A stretch of DNA of 64,000 bases, taken from NCBI GenBank assembly GCA_040751775.1, contig JBFMGD010000007.1, positions 24,334 through 88,333 of the forward strand, written 5' to 3'. Every line of letters starts with the position of its first letter. Positions within the stretch are counted from its first letter, which is position 1. This document shows, piece by piece, positions 1 through 7,601 of this stretch. Position numbers and translations under genes: made by a program. The notes under the pieces are model-generated. The model was given only the letters and a program-made list of their open reading frames with translations. It searched no databases and was not told where the DNA came from. The DNA is from JBFMGD01 sp040751775. Lineage in GTDB: Bacteria; Bacillota; Dethiobacteria; DTU022.

Positions 1-835
1 CAGCCTGGGGGAAAGGCACATAAATCGCTTTCCGTTTGGCCAGGCCCATTTCAAATTCGGACTCGGTTTTAGTCGGACATTTCTCGTAACAAACACCGCA
101 GCCGGTACATTTAGTTGCATCAATAGCGCGCGCTTTTTGCCTGATTTTAACATCGAACTGGCCGACAAATCCTTTTACCTCTTCCACTTCGGAATAAGTA
201 AGCAGGTTGATCTGCGGATGTTGGGCCGCCTCCACCATTTTCGGGGTCAGGATACAGGCAGCGCAGTCGAGGGTGGGAAACGTTTTCTCGAGCTGAGCCA
301 TCCGGCCGCCGATACTGGGTTCCCGCTCCACCACGTCCACCGGGTAGCCTGCCTCGGCAATATCCAGGGCTGCCTGAATCCCGGCGATACCGCCGCCGAT
401 CACCAGGGCGCGTTTTTCCACATCCAGCCGCGGGGCGATCAGCGGCGCGTTCAAAACAGCCTTGGCCGCCGCGGCCCGCAGTAGAGCAATCGCCTTGGCC
501 GTAGCCTCGGTTTTATCTTGATGCACCCAGGAACAGTGCTCGCGCAAATTAGCCACTTCGAGCAGAAACGGGTTTAAGCCCGCTTCCGCCACCGCCTTGC
601 GAAATGTAGATTCGTGCATGCGCGGCGAACAGGTGCCGACTACCACTTGTTCCAGTTTTTCATTCTTGATGGCCTCTTTGATCAAATCCTGGCCGATCTC
701 GGAGCAAAGATAACGGTAATCGGCGGTATGAACAACCCCGGGGAAGTTCCGGGCCGTCTCCACCACCGTCTCTATATCCACAGTGCCGGCGATGTTAGTG
801 CCGCACCAGCAAATAAAGACTCCGACTCTGGGCAA
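1..835 (-). CDS. hdrA: HdrA-like FAD/Fe-S heterodisulfide reductase subunit A, partial (C-terminus outside window)
   Basis: About 278 residues of the N-terminal part are visible. The start is a TTG at 835, placed by an AGGGAGGG ribosome binding site just upstream; no ATG fits. The sequence shows a small N-terminal Cys-containing domain (ICWCGTN), then a GGGIAG dinucleotide-binding motif near residue 145, the DCAACILTPKM stretch typical of HdrA, and a CxxCxxCxxxCP [4Fe-4S] motif near residue 240. HdrA is the flavin subunit of soluble heterodisulfide-reductase-like complexes, where it handles bifurcating or confurcating electron flow between ferredoxin, NAD(H) or H2 and the HdrBC disulfide site. 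It is the last visible gene of a minus-strand hdrB-hdrC-hdrA operon. In non-methanogens the true disulfide or other acceptor is unknown. The Cys ligands are Cys, not Sec, in the visible part. Confidence 0.9.
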   Translation of the reverse strand, partial: MPRVGVFICWCGTNIAGTVDIETVVETARNFPGVVHTADYRYLCSEIGQDLIKEAIKNEKLEQVVVGTCSPRMHESTFRKAVAEAGLNPFLLEVANLREHCSWVHQDKTEATAKAIALLRAAAAKAVLNAPLIAPRLDVEKRALVIGGGIAGIQAALDIAEAGYPVDVVEREPSIGGRMAQLEKTFPTLDCAACILTPKMVEAAQHPQINLLTYSEVEEVKGFVGQFDVKIRQKARAIDATKCTGCGVCYEKCPTKTESEFEMGLAKRKAIYVPFPQA

Positions 836-902
836 GGTTATCCCTCCCTATGCCTTTATATTGATTATTTCAGCATTGAAAAAATGCTTTGGACTGTATC
901 CT

Positions 903-926
903 AGGGGCACGGTACGCCGTGCCCCT
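903..926. repeat. GGGGCACGG-type stem-loop (REP-like) between hdrC and hdrA
   Basis: A perfect 10-bp inverted repeat (903-912 with 917-926) with a TACG loop, ending on the hdrC stop codon. It is followed on the plus strand by TTACT. A related element (GGGTACGCC stem, then TTACT) lies at 4470-4490. It has no clear T-run for the minus-strand operon, so it is more likely a REP-like or mRNA-stabilising element than a strong terminator. Confidence 0.6.
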
Positions 927-1324
927 TACTTAGTGTATTTACGAAACCCGCTGACCAAAGCTTGCTGGGGCAGCTGTTTTAGCTGCTCCGGGGTAAGCTC
1001 TCCCGGGTTAAGGCGGTTGCCCTCGCGGCGGCGCAGAGCCACCAGGCGGATGCCTTCCATCATCCGGGCTAAATCCAGATCGCGGGGGCAGCGGGCGGCG
1101 CAAGTAAAACAGGAGGCGCAGACCCAGGGGGTCTTGCTCTTGCAAGCCTCATCGGTGAAGCCCAGCTGCAGGTAGCGAATTACCTGGTGCGGCAGCAGAT
1201 CCATCACCGCCGACACCGGACAGGCGGCGCTGCATTTGGCACACTGTAAGCAACAGGCCGGATCCTGGCCGCTCCGTTCTTTCATCTCTTCAATAAACCG
1301 GCTATGGTTTTCGGTCTGTTTCAT
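926..1324 (-). CDS. hdrC: HdrC-like ferredoxin subunit of heterodisulfide reductase
   Basis: 132 residues. Two CxxCxxCxxxCP [4Fe-4S] motifs are visible: C25/C28/C31/C35 and C69/C72/C75/C79. This is the arrangement of HdrC, the small ferredoxin-like subunit that carries electrons between HdrA and the catalytic HdrB. Its ATG overlaps the hdrB stop by 4 bases (ATGA), which indicates translational coupling. hdrA follows after about 90 bases containing a stem-loop. The length and motif order match family members, and nothing looks disrupted. Confidence 0.92.
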   Translation of the reverse strand: MKQTENHSRFIEEMKERSGQDPACCLQCAKCSAACPVSAVMDLLPHQVIRYLQLGFTDEACKSKTPWVCASCFTCAARCPRDLDLARMMEGIRLVALRRREGNRLNPGELTPEQLKQLPQQALVSGFRKYTK

Positions 1325-2136
1325 CCTGGCCGTACCTCCCCGGCCTCAACTGCCGCCGTGCCGGCAACAGCCAACGCCTCTGCCAGCAGTTCGCTGAAAT
1401 AGTAAACCGGCATTCTTTTTCCAGCCGTCCGGCCGCAGTTTTCCAAATTGTAGCGGCACAAAGGGCAAGCCGTGATTATGACCTCGGCACCCGCCCGCTC
1501 GGCTGAATTGAGAATTTTGGCGACCGTATCTTCAGCCACCTGCTTCTGGGTTACAGAGAGGTACGCGCCGCAGCACTCGGTGCGGTACGGCGTGGTCACC
1601 ACTTCGGCGCCGAGCGCTTTTAAAAATTCTTCCATAATTGAAGGGTTTTCCGGGTCATCGAACTGCATCACCTTGGACGGGCGCAACAGCAGGCAGCCGT
1701 AGTAAGCAGCTACTTTACGACCGGCCAAAGGTTTCTTCACTGTTTGGCCGAGGCGGGCAAAACCATAATCATCCCGCAGCACTTCCAAAAAATGCAGTAC
1801 CCGGCCCTGCCCGTCGTATTCCACCTCCAAAAAATCGGTCGCTTTACGGCGAGCCTCTGCGTTGCGCTGCATCACTTCCTGAGCCCGCTTGAGTATGTGA
1901 TGGCAGGCGGCGCAGAGGGAAACTACGGGATCACCGGCGGCTTTGGCCAGGGTCCGCACAGGGGAGAGCAAAGTGATCACTTCATCCTCGTAGAGGGGGA
2001 AGACAGCGCCGCAGCACTGCCACTCCGGGATCTCCTCAAGCTCAATCCCTAAAACGGCGGCGGCGGCCAGCGTTGTCTCCTCCATATTTTTGGCCTGGTC
2101 TTTTACAGTACAGCCGGGGAAATAGCGATAGCGCAT
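1321..2136 (-). CDS. hdrB: HdrB-like catalytic subunit of heterodisulfide reductase (two CCG domains)
   Basis: 271 residues. It begins MRYRYFPGC, the typical HdrB N-terminus, and carries two cysteine-rich CCG domains: ECCG-type signatures QCCGA with a later CAAC, and ECCGA with a later CPLC. In characterised HdrB these bind the noncubane [4Fe-4S] clusters that cleave the disulfide substrate. The start is an ATG preceded by GCAGGAGGTGA. It is the first visible gene of the operon; about 127 bases of AT-rich sequence separate it from the ttcA-like gene. Substrate in this organism is unknown; related complexes in sulfate reducers and acetogens work with other redox partners. Confidence 0.92.
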   Translation of the reverse strand: MRYRYFPGCTVKDQAKNMEETTLAAAAVLGIELEEIPEWQCCGAVFPLYEDEVITLLSPVRTLAKAAGDPVVSLCAACHHILKRAQEVMQRNAEARRKATDFLEVEYDGQGRVLHFLEVLRDDYGFARLGQTVKKPLAGRKVAAYYGCLLLRPSKVMQFDDPENPSIMEEFLKALGAEVVTTPYRTECCGAYLSVTQKQVAEDTVAKILNSAERAGAEVIITACPLCRYNLENCGRTAGKRMPVYYFSELLAEALAVAGTAAVEAGEVRPG

Positions 2137-2263
2137 TAAACGGTCACCTCCTGCAGATAACGGCTATAAAAATTAAAACCTCGATCATCGGTATTCGACA
2201 ACGAGGCAAAAACTCCTTTTTAAATATTAAAATAAGTTTATAAATATTAGAATAGCCGGGAGG

Positions 2264-2929
2264 TTACTCGGGGCCCGGTTCCCGGAAAAGGCTGTTCATG
2301 AGCGCGGCCCGCCATTTGTCCCGCAAATCAGGGTAGCGGTCAACGAGCTCCTCCACCAGATTCGCCATCTCCCGGCGCTTGGTTTTACCGCTAGCCGGAC
2401 AGGGGTTGACCACCACAGGCCAGCCCTCACGGCGGGCCAGGTTGGTAATAATCTGCTCCGGTATCTGGATCAGCGGGCGGATCTGAGTCAGACCGGTCCG
2501 ATCAAGAAGGGTAACCGGCTTGAATGTACTCATTTGCCCCGTATAGATCAGGTTCAGCAGGTAAGTTTGGATCGCATCATCCAGGTGATGCCCCAGGGCT
2601 ACTTTGCGGGCGCCCGCTTGAAGGGCGGCTTGATGTAAAGCGCCGCGCCTCAAGTTGGCGCAGAGGGCACAGGGGTTCTTCTCCCGGCGGCGTTCAAAAA
2701 CGACGCGGGCAATGGCAGTCTTTTCAATATGCAGCGGAATCGCCAGTAATTCGGCCAGGCGGTTCAACGGCATGATTTGGTCATCAGCCCAACCCAGATC
2801 AACATGGACCGCTTTAAGCTCAAAGGGAAAAGGAGCATGTTTCTGAAAGAGTTTCAAAACATAGAGTAAGGCCAGGCTGTCCTTACCGCCGGAGAGTCCC
2901 ACGGCCACGGTATCTCCCGCTTCGATCAT
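2264..2929 (-). CDS. TtcA/TilS-family PP-loop ATPase (tRNA thiolation-like); N-terminus probably lost to a frameshift
   Basis: 221 residues from the only in-frame standard start. The SGGKDS PP-loop (residues 13-18) adenylates the substrate. A CxxC (C87, C90) and an NPC cysteine (C177) match the TtcA group, which binds an Fe-S cluster and makes 2-thiocytidine in tRNA. The frame stays open and protein-like for about 28 codons upstream of 2929 (reading VDLLRKSDGKWFLTKVKQ and onward), as expected for the usual TtcA N-terminal stretch. It has no ATG, GTG or TTG there. An ATG at 3011 is in another frame and hits a TGA after four codons; removing one base would join it as MKKVDLLRK. A sequencing indel or a real frameshift is therefore likely. 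Exact tRNA substrate not certain. Confidence 0.85.
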   Translation of the reverse strand: MIEAGDTVAVGLSGGKDSLALLYVLKLFQKHAPFPFELKAVHVDLGWADDQIMPLNRLAELLAIPLHIEKTAIARVVFERRREKNPCALCANLRRGALHQAALQAGARKVALGHHLDDAIQTYLLNLIYTGQMSTFKPVTLLDRTGLTQIRPLIQIPEQIITNLARREGWPVVVNPCPASGKTKRREMANLVEELVDRYPDLRDKWRAALMNSLFREPGPE

Positions 2930-3258
2930 CCGGAAGTGGTAAATTGTCTGTTTGACCTTCGTTAAAAACCACTTACCGTCACTCTTGCGCAGCAGGTCAA
3001 CCTTCTTTCATTGCCTCTGGAATTCACTGAGTTGTTACCTCAAGATTATACCAGTTGACGGCATCCGGTTCCAGTGATGATATAATGAATACGGCAGTTT
3101 TAGGAACTTTGAAAATGTCTAACCTAAATTATATTACTGTTACCGGCCAAATAGACCAATTCCGGATCAATTTAAGAAGATTTAAAAACAATCCAAACAG
3201 AAACAACAGTTCTATAATAATTCTATGGTAATATGTCTCCTATAAGGGGGTAGATCGG
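2930..3258. other. Intergenic/5' region between the ttcA-like gene and the deacetylase
   Basis: The first ~80 bases (2930-3011) are the probable frameshifted 5' end of the ttcA-like gene. The remainder is AT-rich upstream sequence for the plus-strand deacetylase, with TATAAT-like stretches around 3210-3235 and a ribosome binding site AAGGGGG shortly before 3259. No further gene or structured RNA is evident. Confidence 0.5.
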
Positions 3259-4407
3259 ATGTCCGCTAATCGGGAAACAGTTTCTCATCAGGGTAGAAAG
3301 GTAAAGGCAAAAAAAAGACGATCACTGATCATACTGCTCCTGGCACTGGCGATTGTTTCTTTAATAACCGGTTACGGATTCGTCGCCAGCGGAGCGTGGG
3401 ACAAAACTACCCATACTTTCCGGCTGTGGTTTGGAGAAGAAGAGGCCGTGGAGCCGCCCGAGAGCGATACTGACCCGCTTAAACCGGATGATCCGGCCAA
3501 TCCGGGGAAACCCGCGGATAAGCCGGTTACTCCGGGTGAAGAACCGCAAGCCCCGGGTAAACCCGATCAGCCGGCAAGCGATGCAGAACCGGCGGCGCCG
3601 ATTATCTATGTCGGCCAGGTACTGGTCATCCCCGGATCCGAGGGAGGTTCAATTGCCGCTTCACAGGTTATCCGCAACGGCACCCTGCCTGCCGGCACAA
3701 AAAAAATCGCCCTCACATTTGATTCCGGATGGCTTTTTGAGCAGACTAGACCCCTCTTAGATATGCTGGATCACTACAACGTTAGCGCAACCTTTTTCCC
3801 CAGGGCGCTTTGGCTTCAGGATCACCCAGATTTGGGTCAAGAAATTGTCAAGCGGGGCCATACCATGGGCAGCCATTCCCTGACCCATCCCCATATGAAA
3901 GAGATGACGCTGGATCAAATCCGGCATGAAATGAAAGAGTCTACCCGCATCATTCAGAGTGTTACCGGGGTGAGGCCGTATCTGTTCCGCCCACCGTACG
4001 GTGAATATGATCAGCGGGTGTTGGATGTTTTAGCTGAAGAAGGTTATCCCTTTACGATTATGTGGACCGTGGACACATTAGACTGGGCGGCCGGGACGAC
4101 CATGGTTGTCGACGGGCAGCAAGTTTTAATCGATACCGATTTCATCGTAAACCGCGTTTTAAGCAACGCCTCTAACCAGGGTATTATCTTGATGCATATC
4201 GGCGGACCGAGCACGGTAAATGCGCTGCCCCGCATAATTGAAGGCCTGCGGAACATGGGTTACACATTTACCACTGTGGACCAGATGCTGCCTGCTCCCA
4301 CTGCAAGCACGCTTACGCACACCGTAAAAAGCGGCGACACCCTTTACAGTATCGCCCAACGCTACGGAGTCAACGTGCAGCAGATTGTCCAGGCTAATGA
4401 TCTTTAA
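3259..4407 (+). CDS. Membrane-anchored polysaccharide deacetylase with a C-terminal, truncated LysM motif
   Basis: 382 residues. A basic N-terminus and one membrane helix (about residues 22-45) anchor it outside the cell. A Pro/Asp/Lys-rich linker (about 60-110) follows. The NodB deacetylase domain spans about residues 140-345: TFDSGW (D155), HSLTH metal ligands (H206, H210) and RPPYGE. NodB enzymes remove acetyl groups from peptidoglycan or other N-acetylated glycans. In canonical motif 1 the second Asp is a metal ligand; here it is Ser156, a variant seen in some clostridial relatives. The C-terminus starts a LysM (HTVKSGDTLYSIAQRYGVNV) but stops at QANDL, without the usual PxxIxPGxxLxIP end. 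The ATG at 3259 follows a AAGGGGG site. Confidence 0.88.
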   Translation: MSANRETVSHQGRKVKAKKRRSLIILLLALAIVSLITGYGFVASGAWDKTTHTFRLWFGEEEAVEPPESDTDPLKPDDPANPGKPADKPVTPGEEPQAPGKPDQPASDAEPAAPIIYVGQVLVIPGSEGGSIAASQVIRNGTLPAGTKKIALTFDSGWLFEQTRPLLDMLDHYNVSATFFPRALWLQDHPDLGQEIVKRGHTMGSHSLTHPHMKEMTLDQIRHEMKESTRIIQSVTGVRPYLFRPPYGEYDQRVLDVLAEEGYPFTIMWTVDTLDWAAGTTMVVDGQQVLIDTDFIVNRVLSNASNQGIILMHIGGPSTVNALPRIIEGLRNMGYTFTTVDQMLPAPTASTLTHTVKSGDTLYSIAQRYGVNVQQIVQANDL

Positions 4408-4416
4408 AATGTAATC

Positions 4417-4440
4417 CGGCACTCAACTCATTGAGTGCCG
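4417..4440 (+). terminator. Hairpin after the deacetylase gene
   Basis: A perfect 10-bp stem (4417-4426 with 4431-4440) and CTCA loop lie 10 bases after the stop codon. No T-run follows, so it may be a weak terminator or 3'-end stabiliser. Confidence 0.5.
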
Positions 4441-4469
4441 ACCGCAACATTTGCTGTTGATTAATTTTG

Positions 4470-4490
4470 GGGTACGCCCATGGCGTACCC
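4470..4490. repeat. Second GGGTACGCC-type stem-loop, between convergent genes
   Basis: 9-bp perfect stem (4470-4478 with 4482-4490) around CAT, followed by TTACT. It resembles the element at 903-926 in its GGGG start, GTACG core and TTACT tail. Located between the convergent deacetylase and ECF genes. Confidence 0.5.
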
Positions 4491-4517
4491 TTACTCACGA
4501 GGCTTACCGTAAAACTG

Positions 4518-5018
4518 TCAGAGTTTGAAGGTATGTTTTAGCCGCACAGCGACCGGCAGGGCTGCCGCGCCGCCTAGCAGCGCATTAAACAGTTGCGGAA
4601 GCAGCAGCGCTTGCGCGGCCGCGGCCGGCAGGTTTAAAAGGTAGTGGACCGCGCCGGCGATGACAAGAAATTTACCTAAAGATCCTGCCGCCAACCCGAG
4701 AAGAGGCCAGAAGACGCCTCGGTCCTTCAGTAAACCGTAGCAGCTGCAGTAGAGAGCGTTGCCGGCCATGATAAACGGCACAGCCGGCGCCAGCAGGGGA
4801 GAGAGAATCCCCAGCAGTAATGCAGCCCACGGTGTGATCAGCCCGAGACCGACTCCGCCGGCCGCGCCGACCAGAGCTGTTGATAGAATCAAGATCAAGT
4901 TGACCAGCGGCCCCGTTACCGGCGGGGGCAGGCGCAGGCTTTGTATAGCCAGCGTCATCGCCAAAAGCAAGCCGGTCCTCGTAATCAGGCGGATAGACAG
5001 AATCGGATCTGCTATCAT
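4518..5018 (-). CDS. ECF-type transporter substrate-binding (S) component, substrate unknown
   Basis: 166 residues, very hydrophobic, with about five or six membrane helices, short loops and a PPPVTGPLVNLILIL stretch typical of ECF S components. These integral membrane proteins bind a vitamin or metal-related substrate and work with a shared energising module, which is not in this window. It is divergent from the [FeFe] hydrogenase operon (about 240 bases between starts), and S-component-like genes are often seen near iron hydrogenases in Clostridia, but a link is inference. The leader (5019-5240) contains several short GC-rich inverted segments; I could not match them to a known riboswitch. 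Confidence 0.75.
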   Translation of the reverse strand: MIADPILSIRLITRTGLLLAMTLAIQSLRLPPPVTGPLVNLILILSTALVGAAGGVGLGLITPWAALLLGILSPLLAPAVPFIMAGNALYCSCYGLLKDRGVFWPLLGLAAGSLGKFLVIAGAVHYLLNLPAAAAQALLLPQLFNALLGGAAALPVAVRLKHTFKL

Positions 5019-5262
5019 GGAAACCCCCCTCGCGTGATCTGCCTCATGTTGAATACTATGCGAGTATCCGGGTATTCAGAATTCAAAGCCCATTTTTTCA
5101 TCTTTTCCACTGGCAGCGGCGCCAGAGCGGGAAAAACCTTCTCACCCTGACTTTCTCTCCTGAAGGGACAGGCCGTGCCTTCACCTTATTTTTCCTGGTA
5201 TGCTTCCACCGGCCCTGAGAACGCTAGATTTATCATAAGCCTTGGCGATAGGAGGAAAATTG

Positions 5263-5748
5263 TTGGCAGTTAAACCGGTCGAGGATAAAGCGCTCTATGA
5301 CCAGTTAACCCTGGCTTTGGAAAAATATAAAGGGAAACCGGGAGTATTAATCGCCGCCCTGCAGGAAGCACAGCAGCTATTCGGCTACCTGCCCCGCAAG
5401 GTGATGATCCATGTGGCCAATGAATTAACCATCCCCCTGGCCGAAGTCTACAGCGTGGTCAGCTTCTATTCTCTCTTCTCTACGGTGCCCACAGGGAAGC
5501 ACCGGCTGGAGGTATGTATGGGTACGGCTTGTTACGTCAGGGGAGCGGAAAAGCTGCTGCAAGATTTGCAGAAAAAACTGGGCGTCGGCCCCGGAAAAGT
5601 TACTGAAGACGGCCTGTTCAGCGTGGCCACTACCCGCTGTGTCGGGGCTTGCGGCGCTGCTCCGGTGATCAAGGCAGGTGAAGAGCTGCACGGCGGGGTC
5701 ACTGCCGATCATTTGGAATCGCTGCTTGAGGAGATGAAAAAATCGTGA
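5263..5748 (+). CDS. hydC: HydC/NuoE-like [2Fe-2S] subunit of the trimeric [FeFe] hydrogenase
   Basis: 161 residues of the NuoE (24-kDa, thioredoxin-like) family. The cluster ligands are visible as C85, C90, C126 and C130 (CMGTAC and CVGAC). In HydABC complexes this subunit helps pass electrons between NAD(H) at HydB and the Fe-S network of HydA. The start is a TTG at 5263, 7 bases after AGGAGG (5250-5255); a TTG at 5242 would place the ribosome site inside the coding sequence. The next gene starts within its stop region (4-base overlap), indicating an operon. Confidence 0.92.
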   Translation: MAVKPVEDKALYDQLTLALEKYKGKPGVLIAALQEAQQLFGYLPRKVMIHVANELTIPLAEVYSVVSFYSLFSTVPTGKHRLEVCMGTACYVRGAEKLLQDLQKKLGVGPGKVTEDGLFSVATTRCVGACGAAPVIKAGEELHGGVTADHLESLLEEMKKS

Positions 5749-7601
5749 GTACGCTTCTGGAAGAGTTGACTGAAGAAAGGATTCACCCGGAAACTACACA
5801 CCGCATCTTAATCTGCGGCGGTATCCCATGCACCTCGCTGGGCTGCCGTAAAGTAAAAGAAGCTTTTGAATCTGAGTTGTCAGAGAGGGGGTTAACCGGG
5901 TCGGTACCGCTGAAAATTGTCGGCTGTATCGGAGACTGCAGTCTTGGCCCCGCCGCGATCGTCTACCCGGAAGGAATCGTCTATCAAAAGCTGAACCCCG
6001 ATCACGCCCGCATGATTGTCCGGGAGCATATCATCGCCGGCCGGGTCGTGGAGCAGCTTCTACACCGCGATCCTCAATCGGAAAAAATTTTGCGGCAGCG
6101 TGAAGAGATGCCGTTTTACAGGCAGCAAACCAGGCTGGTGCTGCGCAACTGCGGGGTGATTTCCGCGCACATCGAAGATTATTTGAAGTACCGGGGTTAT
6201 GCCGCCCTGACCCGCGCTTTAACGGAAATGAGCCCGGAGCAGGTGATCGATGAAGTTAAATCAGCCGGTTTGCGCGGTAGGGGGGGCGGCGGCTTTCCAA
6301 CAGGGCGCAAGTGGGAACTGGTGCGCGCCGCGGCCGGTGATGAAAAATACGTAATCTGCAATGCCGATGAAGGCGACCCGGGCGCCTTTATGGACCGGAA
6401 CATCCTCGAGGGAGACCCGCACAGCGTCCTGGAAGGATTGTTGATCGCCGGCTACGCCGTGGGAGCACAGCGGGGATATATCTACGTACGTGCGGAGTAT
6501 CCCACCGCCGTGCACCATTCCAAGGCTGCGATCGAGCAAGCGCGGGAGAAGAAGCTGCTCGGCGAGAACATCCTTGAAAAAGGGTACTCCTTCGATATCG
6601 AAATACGTATCGGAGCAGGCGCTTTCGTCTGCGGGGAAGAGACCGCGCTGATCTCATCGATCCACGGCACCCGGGGCGATCCCAACCCGCGGCCTCCTTT
6701 CCCGGCGGAAAAGGGTTTGTGGGGAAAACCGACTTTGATCAACAACGTGGAAACCCTGGCCAACATCCCGCTGATCATCTTGCACGGCGGCGGCCGGTTT
6801 GCGGAGCTCGGCACGGAAAACAGCCGCGGCACAAAAGTATTCGCCCTGGCCGGTAAAGTGCGCCGCACCGGGCTGGTTGAAGTGCCGCTGGGCACCTCCC
6901 TGCGCACGATCATTTACGACATCGGGGGCGGCATTCCCGGTGACAGGAAGTTTAAAGCGGCCCAGACAGGCGGCCCTTCGGGCGGCTGCATCGGGCCGGA
7001 ACTGCTGGATATAACGATGGATTACCGGAGCCTGCAGGAAGCCGGCTCTATGATCGGATCCGGCGGCTTGATTGTGATGGACGAAAATACCTGCATGGTC
7101 GATATCGCCCGCTTTTACCTCGATTTCACCCAGGACGAGTCGTGCGGCAAATGCACCCCCTGCCGCATCGGGACCAAAAGAGCGCTCGAAATACTGGAGA
7201 AGATAACCGCCGGCAAGGGGGAGGAGCGCGACCTCGAACAGCTGGAACAGCTGGCCCTGCTGATGAAAAACGGCTCGCTGTGCGGGCTGGGACGCTCCGC
7301 GCCAAACCCGGTCCTCAGTACCTTGTATCGCTTTCGTGATGAATATCTTGCGCACATCAAGGAGCACCGCTGCCCGGCCGGGGCCTGCCGGGCGCTGGCC
7401 CGGCCATATATCATGGAAGATAAATGCCGCTCTTGCGGGATCTGTTCCCGCATTTGCCCGGCCGCGGCCGTAACCGGCGAAAAAGGCGTCCCCTACCGCA
7501 TCGACCCGGAAAAATGCATCGACTGCACCAAGTGTTATGAAGAATGTCCTTTTGACGCCGTAACCCGAGGAGGACCTCTCTATGCCGAAGTTGATCATTG
7601 A
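5745..7601 (+). CDS. hydB: HydB/NuoF-like NADH-binding flavoprotein subunit of the [FeFe] hydrogenase
   Basis: 618 residues, GTG start. Domain order: N-terminal thioredoxin-like [2Fe-2S] domain (CGGIPC, GCIGDC), NuoF core with the Gly-rich NADH site (GRGGGGFPTGRKWE) and FMN site (NADEGDPGAF), SLBB region, NADH_4Fe-4S motif (ESCGKCTPCRIG), and a C-terminal 2x[4Fe-4S] ferredoxin (CRSCGICSRICP, CIDCTKCYEECP). This is the architecture of HydB from electron-bifurcating hydrogenases, where the subunit couples NADH and ferredoxin to H2. It overlaps hydA by 20 bases and hydC by 4. No truncation is seen. Whether the complex truly bifurcates is inferred from family. Confidence 0.94.
   Translation: MSTLLEELTEERIHPETTHRILICGGIPCTSLGCRKVKEAFESELSERGLTGSVPLKIVGCIGDCSLGPAAIVYPEGIVYQKLNPDHARMIVREHIIAGRVVEQLLHRDPQSEKILRQREEMPFYRQQTRLVLRNCGVISAHIEDYLKYRGYAALTRALTEMSPEQVIDEVKSAGLRGRGGGGFPTGRKWELVRAAAGDEKYVICNADEGDPGAFMDRNILEGDPHSVLEGLLIAGYAVGAQRGYIYVRAEYPTAVHHSKAAIEQAREKKLLGENILEKGYSFDIEIRIGAGAFVCGEETALISSIHGTRGDPNPRPPFPAEKGLWGKPTLINNVETLANIPLIILHGGGRFAELGTENSRGTKVFALAGKVRRTGLVEVPLGTSLRTIIYDIGGGIPGDRKFKAAQTGGPSGGCIGPELLDITMDYRSLQEAGSMIGSGGLIVMDENTCMVDIARFYLDFTQDESCGKCTPCRIGTKRALEILEKITAGKGEERDLEQLEQLALLMKNGSLCGLGRSAPNPVLSTLYRFRDEYLAHIKEHRCPAGACRALARPYIMEDKCRSCGICSRICPAAAVTGEKGVPYRIDPEKCIDCTKCYEECPFDAVTRGGPLYAEVDH

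Noticed and set aside
5019..5240. Possible cobalamin or other riboswitch upstream of the ECF S component
   Set aside because: Some AGTCAGG/GGTGA-like strings are present, but the conserved core elements of known classes are not in order.
6654..7598. 314-codon minus-strand ORF opposite hydB
   Set aside because: Antisense shadow of a strongly conserved NuoF-like gene; composition artefact of high-GC codons.
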